Origin: Thalassospira profundimaris
GTDB taxonomy: Bacteria > Pseudomonadota > Alphaproteobacteria > Rhodospirillales > Thalassospiraceae
Reading direction: 5' to 3'
Length of the DNA: 64,000 nucleotides
Assembly: GCF_003326675.1 (NCBI RefSeq)
Contig: NZ_JPWF01000006.1
Coordinates: 1 to 64,000, forward strand
Both the position numbers and the translations under genes were made by a program. How positions within the stretch are numbered: the stretch's first letter is position 1; the number at the start of each line of letters is the position of its first letter. This document shows, piece after piece, positions 61,958 through 64,000 of the stretch. The notes under the pieces were generated by a model. The model was not told where the DNA came from and made no database searches. It worked only from the letters and a program-made list of their open reading frames with translations.

Positions 61958-63046
61958 ATGAGCGAAACCGGTTCGACCAAGGGAAAAAACAAAACTCCCA
62001 AGACCCCCAAGACACCAGATTTTGAGATTGGCGGGAAAAAGGTTGCACCGGGGACGCGCAAAATTGTCGATATCCCGATTTCGCTTCTGTCGAACCACAC
62101 ACCGGTTAATTTGACAGTTAACGTTATCAATGGCAAACGCCCCGGTCCTGTTCTGTTTGTCAGCGGGGCGGTCCATGGTGACGAGATTGTCGGTGTTGAG
62201 GTCATTCGCCGCGTGTTGAAATCACCGGCCCTTCGCGGGATGCGCGGCACATTGCTTGCGGTGCCGCTGGTCAACGCATTCGGGTTTTTGAACCACACAC
62301 GCTATTTGCCCGACCGCCGCGATTTGAACCGCTGCTTCCCGGGGAATGCCCGCGGGTCGCTTGCCGCACAGCTTGCCCATCTTTTCCTGCATGAAATTGT
62401 TGAACGGTCCGATTTCGGGATTGATCTTCATTCGGCGGCGGTTAACCGCGTTAACTTGCCGCAGATCAGGGTCAATGAAGATGATCCGAAAATCATGGAA
62501 TACGCCGAGGCCTTTGGCGCGCCAATTATCCTGACCAGCCCGCTGCGTGAAGGATCCCTGCGCCAGGCCGCGCGTGAAATTGGGGTGCCGATCCTGCTTT
62601 ACGAAGCAGGCGAGGGGCTTCGTTTCGATGAAATGTCGATCCGGGCCGGGGTTTCTGGTGTGCTGCGTGTGATGCGCAAGCTGGGCATGACGTCGGAAAG
62701 AACTGTACGTGCGCCACGTGTTCCGTCTTTCAAATCGTCAAACAGTCACTGGCTGCGTGCGCCGGTTGGCGGTATTTTGCGGACCTTCAAAATGGCGGGC
62801 GAATTCGTTCATGCCGGTGATGTGGTTGCCGCAGTGGCGGATCCATTCGGGCAGATGGACGAAGAAGTGGTTGCACGCGAGGATGGCTTGATCATCGGGC
62901 GGACCAATCTGCCGATTGTCAATCAGGGCGACGCACTGTTTCATGTGGCGTCGATCAAGCGGCCGTCCGAGGTTCAGGAACGTATGGATGCCATCGAAAC
63001 GCATCTGCAATCTGATCCGCTTCTGGACGAGGACGAGATTATCTAG
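61958..63046 (+). CDS. Succinylglutamate desuccinylase/aspartoacylase family protein
   Basis: Zn-dependent deacylase-like protein of 362 residues. The Zn ligands are seen in SGAVHGDEIVGVEVIRR (His, Glu) and IDLHSAAVNRVN (His). NHTRYLPDRRDLNRCFPG carries the substrate Arg and Asn. ILLYEAGEG has the catalytic Glu. A C-terminal beta domain (PVGGILRTFKMAGEFVHAGD) resembles a biotinyl-like hammerhead seen in this subgroup. A Lys-rich unfolded N-terminus precedes the domain. AAAGGAT, overlapping the rimK end, is the ribosome site. Close linkage to rimK suggests it acts on gamma- or alpha-linked glutamyl products; classical arginine catabolism (ast) genes are absent. Confidence 0.88.
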   Translation: MSETGSTKGKNKTPKTPKTPDFEIGGKKVAPGTRKIVDIPISLLSNHTPVNLTVNVINGKRPGPVLFVSGAVHGDEIVGVEVIRRVLKSPALRGMRGTLLAVPLVNAFGFLNHTRYLPDRRDLNRCFPGNARGSLAAQLAHLFLHEIVERSDFGIDLHSAAVNRVNLPQIRVNEDDPKIMEYAEAFGAPIILTSPLREGSLRQAAREIGVPILLYEAGEGLRFDEMSIRAGVSGVLRVMRKLGMTSERTVRAPRVPSFKSSNSHWLRAPVGGILRTFKMAGEFVHAGDVVAAVADPFGQMDEEVVAREDGLIIGRTNLPIVNQGDALFHVASIKRPSEVQERMDAIETHLQSDPLLDEDEII

Positions 63047-63148
63047 CCGCTATCGGAATTTGGATCAGCTGGTGTCTGACCATATTGAAGATCAGCCCTG
63101 CATCGAAGCTACTGGCGGATTGTGCCGCGCAATGATATAGCAATCGAC

Positions 63149-64000
63149 ATGGAACCTATTACAACTACAGAAGAACTGCGGAGCTTGTGTGAAAGCCTGC
63201 GCAAGTTCGAATATGTCACTGTCGATACCGAATTCATGCGGGATTCGACCTATTGGCCGCAACTGTGCCTGGTGCAGCTTGCGAGCCCGGAAAATTCGGA
63301 CAACGGTGCGGCGGTCGACCCGCTTGCCGAAGGCATTGACCTGTCTCCGCTGTTTGAACTGATGCAGGACGAAAGCGTGATCAAGGTTTTTCACGCTGCC
63401 CGTCAGGATATCGAGATTTTTGTTCATCTGTCTGGCAAGGTCCCCCATCCGGTATTCGATACCCAGGTGGCGGCGATGGTGCTGGGATATGGTGATCAGG
63501 TTGGCTATGAAACGCTGGTCAACAAGGTTGCGCGTAAAAGCATTGATAAGTCGATGCGCTTTACCGATTGGTCGCGCCGCCCGCTTTCAAGCAAACAGAT
63601 TACCTATGCACTTTCCGATGTCACCCATTTGCGGGTGATCTATGAAGATTTCCATGATCGGCTGGAAGCCAATGGCCGTGCTGCATGGCTTTTCGAGGAA
63701 ATGGAACGTCTGACCGATCCGTCGATTTATTCGATTGATCCGGCCGAAGCATGGCAGCGCCTTAAGACCCGGTCCAACAGCCCGAAATTCCTGGCGGTTG
63801 CCCGTGCGCTTGGCGAATGGCGTGAAACCGAAGCCCAGCGGAAGAACCTGCCGCGAAACCGCATTCTGCGCGATGATACGCTTCTCGATATCGCTGCCCG
63901 GCAGCCAATGACCGAGGCGGATCTTGATAAAACGCGTGGTGTGGGCCGCAATTTCGGAAGTTCCAAGCCGGGGCTCGCCATCATCGAAGCCATCAAGGCA
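63149..64000 (+). CDS. rnd: Ribonuclease D (3' truncated by the window end)
   Basis: 3'-5' exoribonuclease for tRNA maturation; 284 codons are present and the frame is still open at the right edge. The DEDD nuclease motifs are VTVDTEFMRDSTYWP (Asp, Glu), VFHAARQDIEIF (Asp) and the YALSDVTHLRVIYEDF (Tyr, Asp) region. The first HRDC domain begins near residue 210 (AWQRLKTRSNSPKFLAVARA). The ATG at 63149 has no good ribosome site but follows a stop closely and matches family starts. Confidence 0.92.
   Translation, partial: MEPITTTEELRSLCESLRKFEYVTVDTEFMRDSTYWPQLCLVQLASPENSDNGAAVDPLAEGIDLSPLFELMQDESVIKVFHAARQDIEIFVHLSGKVPHPVFDTQVAAMVLGYGDQVGYETLVNKVARKSIDKSMRFTDWSRRPLSSKQITYALSDVTHLRVIYEDFHDRLEANGRAAWLFEEMERLTDPSIYSIDPAEAWQRLKTRSNSPKFLAVARALGEWRETEAQRKNLPRNRILRDDTLLDIAARQPMTEADLDKTRGVGRNFGSSKPGLAIIEAIKA

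Overview
The window reads as chromosomal DNA of a free-living alphaproteobacterium. The gene set and synteny (pccB-pccA, purM-purN divergent from DUF2066-perM-hdaA, a rimK module with a peptidase and a deacylase, an ATP12-type F1 chaperone, aa3-oxidase subunit-IV-like peptides, a SAM-II riboswitch) suggest Rhodospirillales, possibly a Thalassospira-like marine genus. That placement is inference from gene content. No rRNA, tRNA or CRISPR array was seen.

Layout. 0-8 kb: a HAD phosphatase, a Tat-exported dienelactone hydrolase, an NMT1-type ABC importer, an ATP12 chaperone and a PAS/GGDEF diguanylate cyclase. 8-11.5 kb: both propionyl-CoA carboxylase subunits. 11.6-15.2 kb: an A/T-rich orphan gene, a HAD protein whose 3' end runs into a 264-bp element with 31-bp terminal inverted repeats, a DUF1244 protein, acylphosphatase and a secreted acid phosphatase. 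15.2-21 kb, mostly minus strand: a DUF4336 gene broken by an in-frame stop, a GlcD-type flavoprotein, the Sua5 tRNA threonylcarbamoylation enzyme, CysQ, DUF2750 and a metallophosphoesterase. 21-27 kb: a Ugp-like ABC importer operon ending in a DeoR regulator and an inositol-monophosphatase-family enzyme. 27-30.7 kb: the AmmeMemoRadiSam pair (a Memo-AMMECR1 fusion divergent from its radical SAM enzyme), a cupin and a GNAT. 30.7-34.2 kb: nnrS with an FNR/NnrR-type operator, pepA and holC.

34.2-48.2 kb looks accessory. It opens with a three-gene minus-strand operon whose middle gene is a full-length vertebrate-type peptidyl-arginine deiminase (PAD), with all four catalytic residues and the PAD middle domain. 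The flanking proteins are unrecognised, and this is the most unusual system in the window. Then follow metNIQ under a SAM-II riboswitch, a LysE exporter, a membrane diguanylate cyclase, a large DUF2339 membrane protein and a patch of decayed LysR- and AraC-type regulators.

48.2-64 kb returns to housekeeping genes: an ABC-F ATPase, ndk, a chemoreceptor, two tiny paralogous cytochrome-oxidase-subunit-IV-like peptides (one with a TTG start), a P-loop kinase preceded by a structured RNA plus terminator, purM-purN, DUF2066-perM-hdaA, the rimK module and the start of rnd, which runs off the window.
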